DNA from: Bacteroidota bacterium
Lineage (GTDB): Bacteria > Bacteroidota > Bacteroidia > Bacteroidales > Paludibacteraceae
Reading direction: 5' to 3'
Assembly (NCBI GenBank): GCA_030706455.1
Contig: JAUZOL010000001.1
Location: forward strand, 1-64,000
DNA length: 64,000 nt
Positions 45,322-54,685 of this stretch are shown one piece after another. The translations under genes were made by a program, and so were the position numbers. The notes under the pieces are model-generated. The model made no database searches, had not been told where the DNA came from, and saw nothing but the letters and a program-made list of their open reading frames with translations. Positions within the stretch are counted from its first letter, which is position 1. The number at the start of each line of letters is the position of its first letter.

Positions 45322-47646
45322 CTATTTTTGCGCATTAAATTTCCATTTTCCGGGAGCAACCTCTACCTGACTTTTGTCGGCAGAGAAAGAGATTAATTTT
45401 GTAGCGGTACCACTAACCGCGGAGCCGGTTTTCCAAATCGTTTTCCCATTATGATTGATTGTTACAATTTTTCCGACCGGAACTTTTACAACAGCCTTAG
45501 TATGCCCGGGTACGGTAAGAGTTAATTCAAAATTGGCATCCTGACTTTTAAACGCTGTTTCAATAGTTCCTTTTACGCTGGTTATCCGTGCCGAAGCAGA
45601 TGTCAGTCCACCCGGTTGCGGAGCAACTCTAAATTTGGTGTAACCCGGTTCAACAGGTGAAACACCACACACATATTGTGACAGTAAGGTCAAACCTCCG
45701 CCACTCCACGCATGGTTCGTGGTTCCACCCAGAAATCCATCGGTACCTTCCCCCCATACTTCCCAGAGAGTAGAATGTTCCGGGTCATTTACCATCGGGG
45801 CAAAACGTTTCTTTAAGCGTTCCAGTGCATACTGGTCTTTATTCATCATAAATAAAGCCTCAATCACATATTTTTCCATATAAGGACTTGCATGCACTTC
45901 AGCCACTAACTGCTTGTACAATGCCGGATATTTCGATTCGTCAGCCAAGCCCGAAACTACTGCCAATGCCTGAACGCGATCGTCGGTTTTTCCTGTGTAA
46001 GATGGAAAACGGTAGGCTTCGCCTGTCCAGAATAATTTATTAAAAGCCGCTTTGAACTTGTCCATTTGCTGTTGCAAATTTGCGGCATCCGCATCTTTAT
46101 GAAGTACCTGAGCCATATTACGGGCACCTTTAAGTGCAATGTAATACCAGGCATTATGAATCAAATCCATATCTTTTTGCTCGCCCCAATCGCCCCAGTA
46201 CCAACCTCCCTGACGGGTTACAATAGAACCGTCGGCATTGAGTTTCCAAACGCCGAGATAACGCATTACACCGTCATACACCTTGGATATAGTCTGCAAA
46301 TCGCCGGTTTGCACATAGTAATTCCAGAAACCAAAATAACCGACCGAAGCCAACATCTGGTCTGGAAGCTCTTTGTCCCAGTTACCGGCCGGAACCGGAG
46401 CAAACAGGGTACTATCCGGTTTCTGCCAGTTGATCAGTTCCAGTATACCTTTTCTTTGCAACGCATGACTCTTGCAGTCAAACGCATAAAAGGCCTCGCC
46501 ACTTTCGTTCACTTCATCTCCCCACCACTGAGCACGTTCACGGTCCGGGCAGTCCATGTAATTGTCGCGCATGGTAACATACAGCGTACGACGGGATTTG
46601 TCCCACAATTTGTTATAAAAATCGTCAGAACAATTGAAGCTACCTGAGAATTCCGTATCAAAACCGGTTTCCCGGTATTTCAGCGCGATTATTTTCACCC
46701 CTTTAGGGATGGTATAAATCACTTTCTCACCATTCATCCAACCGTAATTTTCATACGACTGAACGCCCTTTTTAGTGATGTAACGTGCTTGCACATTAGG
46801 TTCGCCACCGCCTTCAAAATGATCGGTACGAATATCGATGGTTTGTCCGTCAGCAGCCTCAACCTGCAACCAGGGGGTAACCTGAAGATTGGAAGGAAGC
46901 TTACAGACGATCGGTTCTCCGTTGCTGACAGCAGGAATCTGGTTTTTATTGACGTAATCCTTCAATCCATAATTTTCCCATTGAGGAATTGAACGCAACA
47001 CTAAATGATTCCATGGTTTACAAGGCGGAGTCCCCATTTCTTCGGCTGACTTCCACGACGAATCATTATATTTTTCGAGCATCCATCCCTCTATATTTTT
47101 TCGGGCATCGAAACAAAGACTTGGTTCGGGAACACGCATATTAGGCTGTACACCTTCAAATGGCAAATAGGCCGGATGAATAGCAGCTTTCCAGCTTTTA
47201 CCAGAATTCAGAGAAATGCCGGAAGCTTTACAATCGAAAACCAAGCCTGCTTTTCCACTGCTTTTGTGAGAAAAACCCTCTCTGCCGAAATACCATACCA
47301 GCACCGCGATGGTATTATGCCCTTTTTTCAAATACGGAGCCAGGTTGACTTCGTCATAATAAGTATCTTCAGGTGAAGGTCCCCGTTTCAGCGCGCCTTC
47401 AAAAATTACCATTTTACCATTGATCCAGAGCCAATATTTACTATCGACAGCGATTGAGGCTATCAATTTGTTCGGCACATTTTGAAAATTCACTTGTTTT
47501 CTGAAACACATCCATGTATTCGTCTCATTTTTTACTCCTTGTGCTGTAATCCATTGAGCAGTCCAGTTTTTCTCTGCATGCAACAAAGTAGTGCAGAACA
47601 AACAAATGAATGCCAGCAAACTTATTTTTAACAATCTCATCATCAT
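45322..47646 (-). CDS. GH78 alpha-L-rhamnosidase
   Basis: A 774-residue exported GH78-type enzyme with signal peptide to about 24. The N-terminal sugar-binding sandwich ('YWLWINGKMVIFEGALKRGP') and a second beta domain precede the (alpha/alpha)6 barrel. The motif 'DCPDRERAQWWGDE' has the Asp, Glu and Asp set; 'STLWEVWGEGTDG' holds the second catalytic Glu; 'NHAWSGGGLTLLSQYVCGV' is typical of the family end. The gene lies between a GH27 and an unassigned barrel protein in TU5. It removes alpha-L-rhamnose or a close relative. Confidence 0.8.
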   Translation of the reverse strand: MMMRLLKISLLAFICLFCTTLLHAEKNWTAQWITAQGVKNETNTWMCFRKQVNFQNVPNKLIASIAVDSKYWLWINGKMVIFEGALKRGPSPEDTYYDEVNLAPYLKKGHNTIAVLVWYFGREGFSHKSSGKAGLVFDCKASGISLNSGKSWKAAIHPAYLPFEGVQPNMRVPEPSLCFDARKNIEGWMLEKYNDSSWKSAEEMGTPPCKPWNHLVLRSIPQWENYGLKDYVNKNQIPAVSNGEPIVCKLPSNLQVTPWLQVEAADGQTIDIRTDHFEGGGEPNVQARYITKKGVQSYENYGWMNGEKVIYTIPKGVKIIALKYRETGFDTEFSGSFNCSDDFYNKLWDKSRRTLYVTMRDNYMDCPDRERAQWWGDEVNESGEAFYAFDCKSHALQRKGILELINWQKPDSTLFAPVPAGNWDKELPDQMLASVGYFGFWNYYVQTGDLQTISKVYDGVMRYLGVWKLNADGSIVTRQGGWYWGDWGEQKDMDLIHNAWYYIALKGARNMAQVLHKDADAANLQQQMDKFKAAFNKLFWTGEAYRFPSYTGKTDDRVQALAVVSGLADESKYPALYKQLVAEVHASPYMEKYVIEALFMMNKDQYALERLKKRFAPMVNDPEHSTLWEVWGEGTDGFLGGTTNHAWSGGGLTLLSQYVCGVSPVEPGYTKFRVAPQPGGLTSASARITSVKGTIETAFKSQDANFELTLTVPGHTKAVVKVPVGKIVTINHNGKTIWKTGSAVSGTATKLISFSADKSQVEVAPGKWKFNAQK

Positions 47647-47666
47647 ATTGATTTATAGGTAAATGA

Positions 47667-48908
47667 TTAATAAATTTCAAACAATTTTCCTTCCCCGGGA
47701 AGCAGATCGACATACAGTGTTTGCGATCGTTTATCATAACGGCTCTTTTTTGAATCTCCGGAAGCGTGGGCGACTTCTCTGATCTGCGTTCCTGTTTTCA
47801 GGTGAAATGGAAGGGAAACGGGGAACTGAACCGATTTATTGACAATCATCACAAATTGCTTGTGCACCGTTTTTTCCTTAAAATCAGCAAGAAGCAATTC
47901 TGCATTATGAGACTCCGGTTGCAACACATAATCCGAAGGCAGCGCGTCCATTCCTGCAGCAACCTCTTTTCCAACATGATAAACCGATAGAGCATCAAGA
48001 TTTATCAACGTTTTACCCAGCTGTGAAATGCGTAGATTCAACTGCTGAAATGGAACGTACAAATCGGTCTTTTTGCCGCAGGAGTCGATAATAGCATTCG
48101 TAAATTTTTCTCCTCTGCCGGTAGGTGTCCAGTAGGTAAACCACACCAGATTTTTAATTCCGTAGGCCAAACACGAATAAACATTCAATCGCATATCAGC
48201 TTCGCTGGGTCGACGATAAGATCCCGGTATACCCACCGATTGAAGATAGCAAGAGGTAGGTACTCCGATTTTCAATCCGGCCTTACGGATAACATTCAGA
48301 TTCTGATAATAGGTATTTCGCAAGGTTCCGTCAAGCAAAAACGGATAGCAGTCGAACGAGAGATATTTCAGATTTTCTTTCCCGCATTTTTCAATCCATT
48401 GGGTCACATAATTGTCGTAATCGGGTACCGCCCACGAAGGCAACAGATTGACATAGGGCACAGCTTGTCGGTCGAACGAGAGGATGGTCTGATATTTTTT
48501 TGCCGCTCCGTCCATTCCTTTCACATCCGGTTCATCAACCACATAATAACCCGACGTTGCCGGATACTTTCGGTAGCATTCCACCATCGCTTTGATATCA
48601 TCAGCAGAGCCATTTACCCTCGGATCGGCCACAAACAGTTTCAAACCGTTTTTTCCGGCCAGTTCCAGCATTTTCCGGTTACGTTCTTCTGTATCGAGCT
48701 GCGAACCAAGCACATTTTGTATGTAGTTGATATGAGCATCTTTAATAATTTTATACTGAGCCTGATTGGTATGTTCCCATACCGGCGGCCAGAATATTCC
48801 TATGCGGAATTCATTCTCAAAGGCTTGCTTCTTTGTTGGGGCTTTTCCTTGACCAAGCGCTGTATGTCCGAAAAAGGCCAACACTGCAATAAAAAATAGT
48901 ATTCTCAT
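47667..48908 (-). CDS. Exported TIM-barrel glycosidase-like protein, family unassigned
   Basis: A 413-residue protein; the ATG at 48908 gives MRILFFIAVLAFFGHTALG, a clean signal peptide. An ATG at 48929, overlapping the upstream stop as ATGA, adds seven residues. The barrel shows 'FRIGIFWPPVWEHTN', 'TSGYYVVDEPDVKGMD' with Glu126 in a DEP motif typical of an acid/base residue, 'YLSFDCYPF', and 'NLVWFTYWTPTGRG'. A small beta domain follows. The layout recalls GH5/GH42-clan enzymes, but I cannot place it in a family, and the nucleophile is not obvious. It lies between a GH20 and a GH78 gene. Confidence 0.5.
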   Translation of the reverse strand: MRILFFIAVLAFFGHTALGQGKAPTKKQAFENEFRIGIFWPPVWEHTNQAQYKIIKDAHINYIQNVLGSQLDTEERNRKMLELAGKNGLKLFVADPRVNGSADDIKAMVECYRKYPATSGYYVVDEPDVKGMDGAAKKYQTILSFDRQAVPYVNLLPSWAVPDYDNYVTQWIEKCGKENLKYLSFDCYPFLLDGTLRNTYYQNLNVIRKAGLKIGVPTSCYLQSVGIPGSYRRPSEADMRLNVYSCLAYGIKNLVWFTYWTPTGRGEKFTNAIIDSCGKKTDLYVPFQQLNLRISQLGKTLINLDALSVYHVGKEVAAGMDALPSDYVLQPESHNAELLLADFKEKTVHKQFVMIVNKSVQFPVSLPFHLKTGTQIREVAHASGDSKKSRYDKRSQTLYVDLLPGEGKLFEIY

Positions 48909-48925
48909 CGATGTTGCACTTATAA

Positions 48926-50800
48926 TCATTTACCCATTCTGGATTTCAATTCATCAAACTTTATGGTCAACAAACGTCCGATGGGTTTTCCATTTCGGTA
49001 GGTTATCGCCCAGATATCAGTAGCTCCTTTCGGAGTCTTTATCGGTTGCCCGTCATATTTTGCCGAATGATGATCGGGGAAAGTAAAATCGAAAGTGTAA
49101 TAGACATCCAGTCCTTTAATTTCAGGCGTAAAAACAATCCGGTAATCATCTTCGCCGGCTTTTATCATTGAAATATCCGGATCGTACATACTCGGAGCAT
49201 AATTGACATCGGCCTTGTCAAATCTTTGAAATTGAGCTTCTACCCGTGGTACAAATTCGTCCCAGTCGCGGTTTGCTTTCGGCGACCAGAGCACTTCGGA
49301 CAGAGCCAACGCACGCGGCCATACCATGTACTCAGCTCTGCGGTAATTGGGCACCATTTCGGTCCACAAGTTGGCTTGTCCGCCCAGCACGTATGCAGAA
49401 TCGGACACTCCGGTCATCGGATCAAATTTGTAAGCCTCTTTCATTCGCATAAAACAACAGAACAGGATTCCGTATCGTTCAATGACATTCTCACCCTGAG
49501 TATGATCCAGATAGCAATATTGATTGGGAGTCATCACAACCGGGTGTCCGGCTTTGGCGGCTGCCGCACCTCCCTCGGTACCACGCCACGACATAACAGC
49601 CGCATTGGAGGCAAGTCCACCTTCAAGGATTTCATCCCATCCGATCAAACTCTTACCGTTGGATTCCAGTATTTTGCTCACCCTTTTAATAAAATAGCTT
49701 TGCAGCTCTTCTTCGTTTTTCAGGTTTTCTTGCTTCATCCTCTCCTGACATTTGGGGCATTTTTTCCAGAATGCCTTATCGGCCTCATCGCCCCCGATAT
49801 GAATATATTTGCCCGGGAACAGAGATGCTACTTCCGAGAATATAGTTTCCAGTTTTTTAAATACATCGTCATTTCCGGCACAAAGCACCACATCGGCACC
49901 GGTCGGAAACCCTGCATTCACAGGATATTGAATCTGAGTACAAGACGATTCGGGATAGGAGGCAATAAACGCCAGACTATGTCCCGGCACATCAATTTCC
50001 GGCACTATGGTCACATACCGTTCCTGTGCATATTTCACAATGTCACGCACTTCGTCCTGAGTATAAAATCCGCCGTCGGTGCTTTGTTCTCCGTCAGCCG
50101 GAGGAGCAAAATAGCCGAAATTGCCGGTGCGGGCGACACGCCATGCTCCAACATTGGTCAGCAGAGGCAATCCTTTAATTTCGATACGCCACCCCTGATT
50201 GTCGGTCAGGTGCCAGTGAAACACGTTAAACTTGTATTTCGCCATCTGATCGATAAACCGCTTTACCTCTTCCTTTGTGAAAAAATGACGGCTAACATCG
50301 AGCATCAGCCCACGCCATCCAAATCGGGGATAATCGGTTATTTCAGTGCAAGCAAGCTGTATCGGAGCATTGGTTTTATCCGGAGAAATCATCTGCAACA
50401 GAGTTTGGGCTCCGTAAAAAAGTCCGGCAGGTTTGTTTGCCGAAATTGTAATCATCTTTGGCGTTACGGAAAGGAAATACCCCTCATTACCCAGACGGGA
50501 ATTGAACTCGCCGTTTATTTTAAACTCAATGGATTGCTTCTGGTTTCTGCTGACAATTTCCGGTTTTTGTCCGATAACCGAGGCCAACTGCCCGGCAAAC
50601 GATTGTGCAATCTCCTCTATCTCTATATTACCGGCAGGGACAATGACTTTTGACTTGGCTGTCAACTGGAAAGTTCCGGTAAGATTCTTCACTTCTACCG
50701 GCTTGGGAATCATGGGCGCCGCAGCTTGCCCGAAAGCTTGCTCGCAATTTCCAAGCATTACAAGCAAGCAAAACATCACTAAAAAGGTTGATTTAATCAT
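48926..50800 (-). CDS. GH20 beta-N-acetylhexosaminidase (paralog 2)
   Basis: A 624-residue exported GH20 enzyme, signal peptide 1-24. 'YPRFGWRGLMLDVSRHFFTKEEVKRF' opens the barrel, 'FHWHLTDNQGWRIEI' follows, and the catalytic Asp338-Glu339 lie in 'YIHIGGDEADKAFW'. The CxxC pair 'KCPKCQERM' is present as in the 41142 copy. The two proteins align along their whole length and differ mostly in loops, which points to tandem duplication within the locus. It should cleave terminal beta-HexNAc; different linkages or aglycones for the two copies are likely. Confidence 0.92.
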   Translation of the reverse strand: MIKSTFLVMFCLLVMLGNCEQAFGQAAAPMIPKPVEVKNLTGTFQLTAKSKVIVPAGNIEIEEIAQSFAGQLASVIGQKPEIVSRNQKQSIEFKINGEFNSRLGNEGYFLSVTPKMITISANKPAGLFYGAQTLLQMISPDKTNAPIQLACTEITDYPRFGWRGLMLDVSRHFFTKEEVKRFIDQMAKYKFNVFHWHLTDNQGWRIEIKGLPLLTNVGAWRVARTGNFGYFAPPADGEQSTDGGFYTQDEVRDIVKYAQERYVTIVPEIDVPGHSLAFIASYPESSCTQIQYPVNAGFPTGADVVLCAGNDDVFKKLETIFSEVASLFPGKYIHIGGDEADKAFWKKCPKCQERMKQENLKNEEELQSYFIKRVSKILESNGKSLIGWDEILEGGLASNAAVMSWRGTEGGAAAAKAGHPVVMTPNQYCYLDHTQGENVIERYGILFCCFMRMKEAYKFDPMTGVSDSAYVLGGQANLWTEMVPNYRRAEYMVWPRALALSEVLWSPKANRDWDEFVPRVEAQFQRFDKADVNYAPSMYDPDISMIKAGEDDYRIVFTPEIKGLDVYYTFDFTFPDHHSAKYDGQPIKTPKGATDIWAITYRNGKPIGRLLTIKFDELKSRMGK

Positions 50801-50836
50801 AGTATAATAGGCTCAATTCTTAAAAATTTTCAGATT

Positions 50837-53014
50837 TTATTTCGCTTCTTCAATCAGCAAGATTACGCTTTGTCTCGATCCATCAACACGTGGATTGTAC
50901 CCTACTCTCATCAGGAAATCGCCCGAAAGAACTTTCTGGGAATCAAGTGCCGACTGCGTTCCGGGGTAAAGATTCACCTCTTGCACACTGTATTTTTGAT
51001 CAGGATTCAATCCCTTCATTTTTACAGGATAAACACTTCTTACATCATAACGGTTATTTACCAGATAATTAAAGACAACGGCCTTTTGTTTCGACGAATC
51101 GACATACATCAGTGAAGCAAAGTCGTTGCTTTTAGGATCTACCAAACGGTATTGGTCGCCATGCCAGATAATATCCTTCAATTGATTGTAATTACCAACA
51201 GCCTGTTGACAGAATTTTAAGTCGTTCTCGGACAAACGGTCTACAACAATATCAAATCCCATTTTGCCCATCATTGCCACATCCACCTTGTATTTAAGCG
51301 GTTGTCGTCCCCAGTCGGTAACGTGGCACGACATACTCATCGACGGAAAGAAATATGAATATTCCCATTGCATGAAGACTCTCTCCAGCGGATCGGTGTT
51401 ATCGCTCGGCCAAAATTCAGTAAAATACTGTAATGCTGCGTAATCCACACGGCCTCCGCCACCGGAACAAAGCATCATAGGCACCGTCGGATATTTGTCG
51501 CGAATTCGTTTCAAAACGTTATACAACCCGTTTACATAATCGACATACAGATGCGATTGATTTTGCAAATGAGCCGAATAGGCATTGTATATAACCGCGT
51601 TACAATCCCATTTAATATATGCCAAATCAGGATTCTCCCTGAAAAGACCATCAATCACGCCAAACACGAAATCCTGCACTTTGGGATTGCTCAAATCGAG
51701 CACCAACTGATTGCGGAAATAATACTCTCCACGATTGGGTTGCTTGATTACCCAGTCGGGATGCTGATGATACAAATCGCTTGCCGGATTCACCATTTCG
51801 GGTTCAACCCAGATTCCGAATTTCACGCCGGTAGCTCCGGCTTCTTTCACCAGAGATGCCACTCCATTGGGCAGTTTAGCACGGTTGGCCTGCCAATCAC
51901 CCAATCCGGCATTATCGCTATTGCGGGGATATTTATTACCGAACCAGCCATCGTCGAGCAAAAACAGATCCACACCCAGTTTTTTGGTGTCTTTCAGAAT
52001 CGAAAAGAGCTTTTGTTCGTCGAAGCCAAAACCGGTAGCTTCCCAGTTATTGAGTAAGGTCAACCGATTGCCTTTACCATCCAGCAATTTATGGTTGCGC
52101 GCCCAGGCCTGAATCTTGCGACTGGCTTCCCCTTTTCCGTTCTGCGACAGAACATACAAAAAGGCCGGAGTTTTAAACGTCTGATTGGTTACAATAGAAT
52201 AGTCCGATGCGTAATTATTGATTCCGGCAATAAGACGTAAGTTGTCCTGAGGATCAAGCTCCATGTCGATCTTGAAATTTCCGCTCCATTCCATCATACC
52301 ATAAAGCACTTCTCCCTCATCTTCGCTTGCCGGTTTTCCCATCGATAGCATAAAAAATGAGGGTTGAAACAGGTTGGCACGTGTTCCCAGCTTGGAATCC
52401 AGCGTTTTAATACCATGTGTCAGTTTGGATTCTTCCGGATGCATCTCCTTTGCCCAATCACCATGATATTGAGTCAAATAGAAAGCCGACGATTTCAGAC
52501 TCAGGTTAGCCGACGCGTATTTGTGCAGCGTAACACTCTTCTTTTCCTGATGTGTTATTTCAGTCCATTGTTCAATCACATCTTCGGCAAAATATGATTT
52601 CACATACATCGTCACCTGAAATGGATAAACGCGATCTTTCAGCACAATTTTCAGGAGCGAGATATCGTCACTGATTTTTTCGACCTGATGACTGACATAC
52701 TGCAAGTCGAGCGAATTGTTACCGTCCCAATGTGTCACGGAAATAGCCGGCTCAAGCAAATTGCGGGTACCGGACGACGTGTATGCCGAATTATATAAGC
52801 CCGTATAATCCCCCGACTGATTGAAAAGACCCGGAATCTGGCCATATTCATCCTGATTAGCCAGTTTTTCACCGAGATAAACCATTTGCAGATCTTTATT
52901 CGGATTGACCTGAAAAACCAATGCATTTTGCCGGGTAACAACCGGTATAATTTGGGCAAATGAGCCCAACGAAATGGAAACAAACAGTGACAGTAAAAAT
53001 GCGCTACGTTTCAT
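50837..53014 (-). CDS. GH36 alpha-galactosidase (classical type)
   Basis: A 725-residue exported GH36 enzyme with signal peptide 1-20. The N-terminal supersandwich covers about 25-310. 'LFLLDDGWFGNKYPRNSD', 'FGIWVEPEMVNPASDLYHQHPDW' and 'CSGGGGRVDYAAL' are hallmark GH36 sequences. The nucleophile is Asp470 in 'YIKWDCNAVI' and the acid/base is Asp538 in 'FWPSDNTDP'. It is about the length of the well-known homotetrameric AgaA/RafA-like enzymes and is the most certain alpha-galactosidase of the window. It lies next to a GH27 gene in TU5. Confidence 0.92.
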   Translation of the reverse strand: MKRSAFLLSLFVSISLGSFAQIIPVVTRQNALVFQVNPNKDLQMVYLGEKLANQDEYGQIPGLFNQSGDYTGLYNSAYTSSGTRNLLEPAISVTHWDGNNSLDLQYVSHQVEKISDDISLLKIVLKDRVYPFQVTMYVKSYFAEDVIEQWTEITHQEKKSVTLHKYASANLSLKSSAFYLTQYHGDWAKEMHPEESKLTHGIKTLDSKLGTRANLFQPSFFMLSMGKPASEDEGEVLYGMMEWSGNFKIDMELDPQDNLRLIAGINNYASDYSIVTNQTFKTPAFLYVLSQNGKGEASRKIQAWARNHKLLDGKGNRLTLLNNWEATGFGFDEQKLFSILKDTKKLGVDLFLLDDGWFGNKYPRNSDNAGLGDWQANRAKLPNGVASLVKEAGATGVKFGIWVEPEMVNPASDLYHQHPDWVIKQPNRGEYYFRNQLVLDLSNPKVQDFVFGVIDGLFRENPDLAYIKWDCNAVIYNAYSAHLQNQSHLYVDYVNGLYNVLKRIRDKYPTVPMMLCSGGGGRVDYAALQYFTEFWPSDNTDPLERVFMQWEYSYFFPSMSMSCHVTDWGRQPLKYKVDVAMMGKMGFDIVVDRLSENDLKFCQQAVGNYNQLKDIIWHGDQYRLVDPKSNDFASLMYVDSSKQKAVVFNYLVNNRYDVRSVYPVKMKGLNPDQKYSVQEVNLYPGTQSALDSQKVLSGDFLMRVGYNPRVDGSRQSVILLIEEAK

Positions 53015-53050
53015 TAAGCAGTTAATTAATTGATATTTAATTTGAAAAAT

Positions 53051-54649
53051 TTATTTCTTATGATGAATTGATTTCTTGCCGGCTAAGTGATTCTTTGTGA
53101 TTTTCACGAACACGACACCGTGAGATGGAACTTCGTAGTTGAACTGTGTATCAAAAACTCCCAGATCGGCATGCTGCCATAAATCTCTGACCTTTTGTTT
53201 TCCACTGATTTTCAAATCCTGAAAAGCCACTATTCCTTTGCGACTTGCTTCTCCAATATTAAAAATGCCTAGCGCTTTCGAACCATCGTGCAGATCACGT
53301 GCCCAAATCTGAATATCTCCATCTTTTATTACCGGAACCGCAGCTTTTCCCAACGCATCCTGATCAACGGCAATTGCCTCCTTGTTTCCCAGAATATTCA
53401 GGGTTTCGGTTGACATGGCATTCAGATCGTTGCCGGCGAGCAAAGGAGCTGCCAACAGGCACCAGAGGCTGAAATGCGTACGATATTCGGTATCAGTCAT
53501 GCCGCCGTTGCCAACTTCCAACATATCCGGATCATTCCAATGACCGGGTCCGGCATAAACAGAAAAATTCCCCTGATTAAATCCGATTTCGACCATCCGG
53601 TTCCAGCTGTCATTAATGTCGTATCCGGTTCGCCAAAGATTTCCACCTACTGTTTGACCCCATTTCCATACGTCTTCTATGCCATACTCGCACAGACTGT
53701 AAACAATGGGACGCCCGGCTTTAGAGATAGCTTCTCCCATTTTTTGATAAACAGCCCGAACCTGAGCGTTAGAGTACATGCGCTGTGCACTGCACCAATC
53801 GTACTTCAGGTAATCGATACCCCAGGCGGCATACGTCCTGGCATCCTGCTCCTCATGGCCGAAACTGCCTTCATAACCGCCACAGGTTCGTGGTCCGGGA
53901 GATGAATAAAGACCCAGTTTCAGACCTTTACTGTGAACATAATCGGCAAGAACTTTCATATCAGGGAATTTCTTGTTGGGAACGATGTTTCCATGAGCAT
54001 CCCGTCCACCTTGCCAGCAATCGTCAATATTGATATACACATATCCCAATTTTGCAAGGCCGCTGTTGACCAACGCATCCGCCGCTTTGCGCACAATCGC
54101 ATCATCGACACGGTTACCGAAATGATTCCAGCTATTCCATCCCATGGGAGGAGTTGCAGCGGCTCCGTTCGACGGCACATCGGTCAACTCCGGCAAAGGA
54201 AGTGCTTTCGGAGTCATGGCTTCAGTTTCCGGTATGCGAATCGCAGAGCCTTTTTCAAAACCATTACCGTAATTGATCGTCACGAAAAAACTTTCACCTT
54301 CAGGATGCAAACGGTATCCGATATTCCAGTCCGTACCAAACACAAAATCGCCCTCTTCCCAATGCGGATTACGTATAGGTAAATCCACCGTGGCTTTAAT
54401 CGAAACGGTTCCCTCGTAATTGTCCCCGTTTGGATGAAGAACAAAATAGGTAGGGATCACGACCCCATCGCCCTGTGGAATATCGACGCGCCATGCTCCC
54501 GCGAGTCGTGCAACGTTCGCATTGGCTTCTTTTTTCTCATTTTGCGCTGCACTTTTGCCTGTGTCTACCGGTTGAAAAGCTGACACTACACACAAAACAG
54601 CAACTAAGCCAATAATATTAAGTAAGTTATACACTATTCTCATAAGCAA
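53051..54649 (-). CDS. GH27 alpha-galactosidase with N-terminal beta domain
   Basis: A 532-residue exported protein. After the signal peptide (to about 25) a small lipocalin-like or beta-barrel segment covers about 45-140 ('LAGAWRVDIPQGDGVVIPTYF', 'YEGTVSIKATVDLPI'). The GH27 barrel starts 'TPPMGWNSWNHFGNRVDD'. The nucleophile is Asp284 in 'YLKYDWCSAQ' and the acid/base is Asp344 in 'WRTGYDINDSW'. The C-terminal sandwich ends with 'YEVPSHGVVFVKI'. It should release alpha-galactose or beta-L-arabinopyranose. Its barrel is similar to the 43064 protein, but the N-terminal part is unrelated. Confidence 0.9.
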   Translation of the reverse strand: MLMRIVYNLLNIIGLVAVLCVVSAFQPVDTGKSAAQNEKKEANANVARLAGAWRVDIPQGDGVVIPTYFVLHPNGDNYEGTVSIKATVDLPIRNPHWEEGDFVFGTDWNIGYRLHPEGESFFVTINYGNGFEKGSAIRIPETEAMTPKALPLPELTDVPSNGAAATPPMGWNSWNHFGNRVDDAIVRKAADALVNSGLAKLGYVYINIDDCWQGGRDAHGNIVPNKKFPDMKVLADYVHSKGLKLGLYSSPGPRTCGGYEGSFGHEEQDARTYAAWGIDYLKYDWCSAQRMYSNAQVRAVYQKMGEAISKAGRPIVYSLCEYGIEDVWKWGQTVGGNLWRTGYDINDSWNRMVEIGFNQGNFSVYAGPGHWNDPDMLEVGNGGMTDTEYRTHFSLWCLLAAPLLAGNDLNAMSTETLNILGNKEAIAVDQDALGKAAVPVIKDGDIQIWARDLHDGSKALGIFNIGEASRKGIVAFQDLKISGKQKVRDLWQHADLGVFDTQFNYEVPSHGVVFVKITKNHLAGKKSIHHKK

Positions 54650-54685
54650 AAGGTTTTACATTTTGAACATTTTTCCAAAAGTCGC

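Noticed and set aside
49226-50653. Open frame of 475 codons on the plus strand
   Set aside because: Antisense to the intact GH20 gene at 48926-50800, with no domain or signal of its own.
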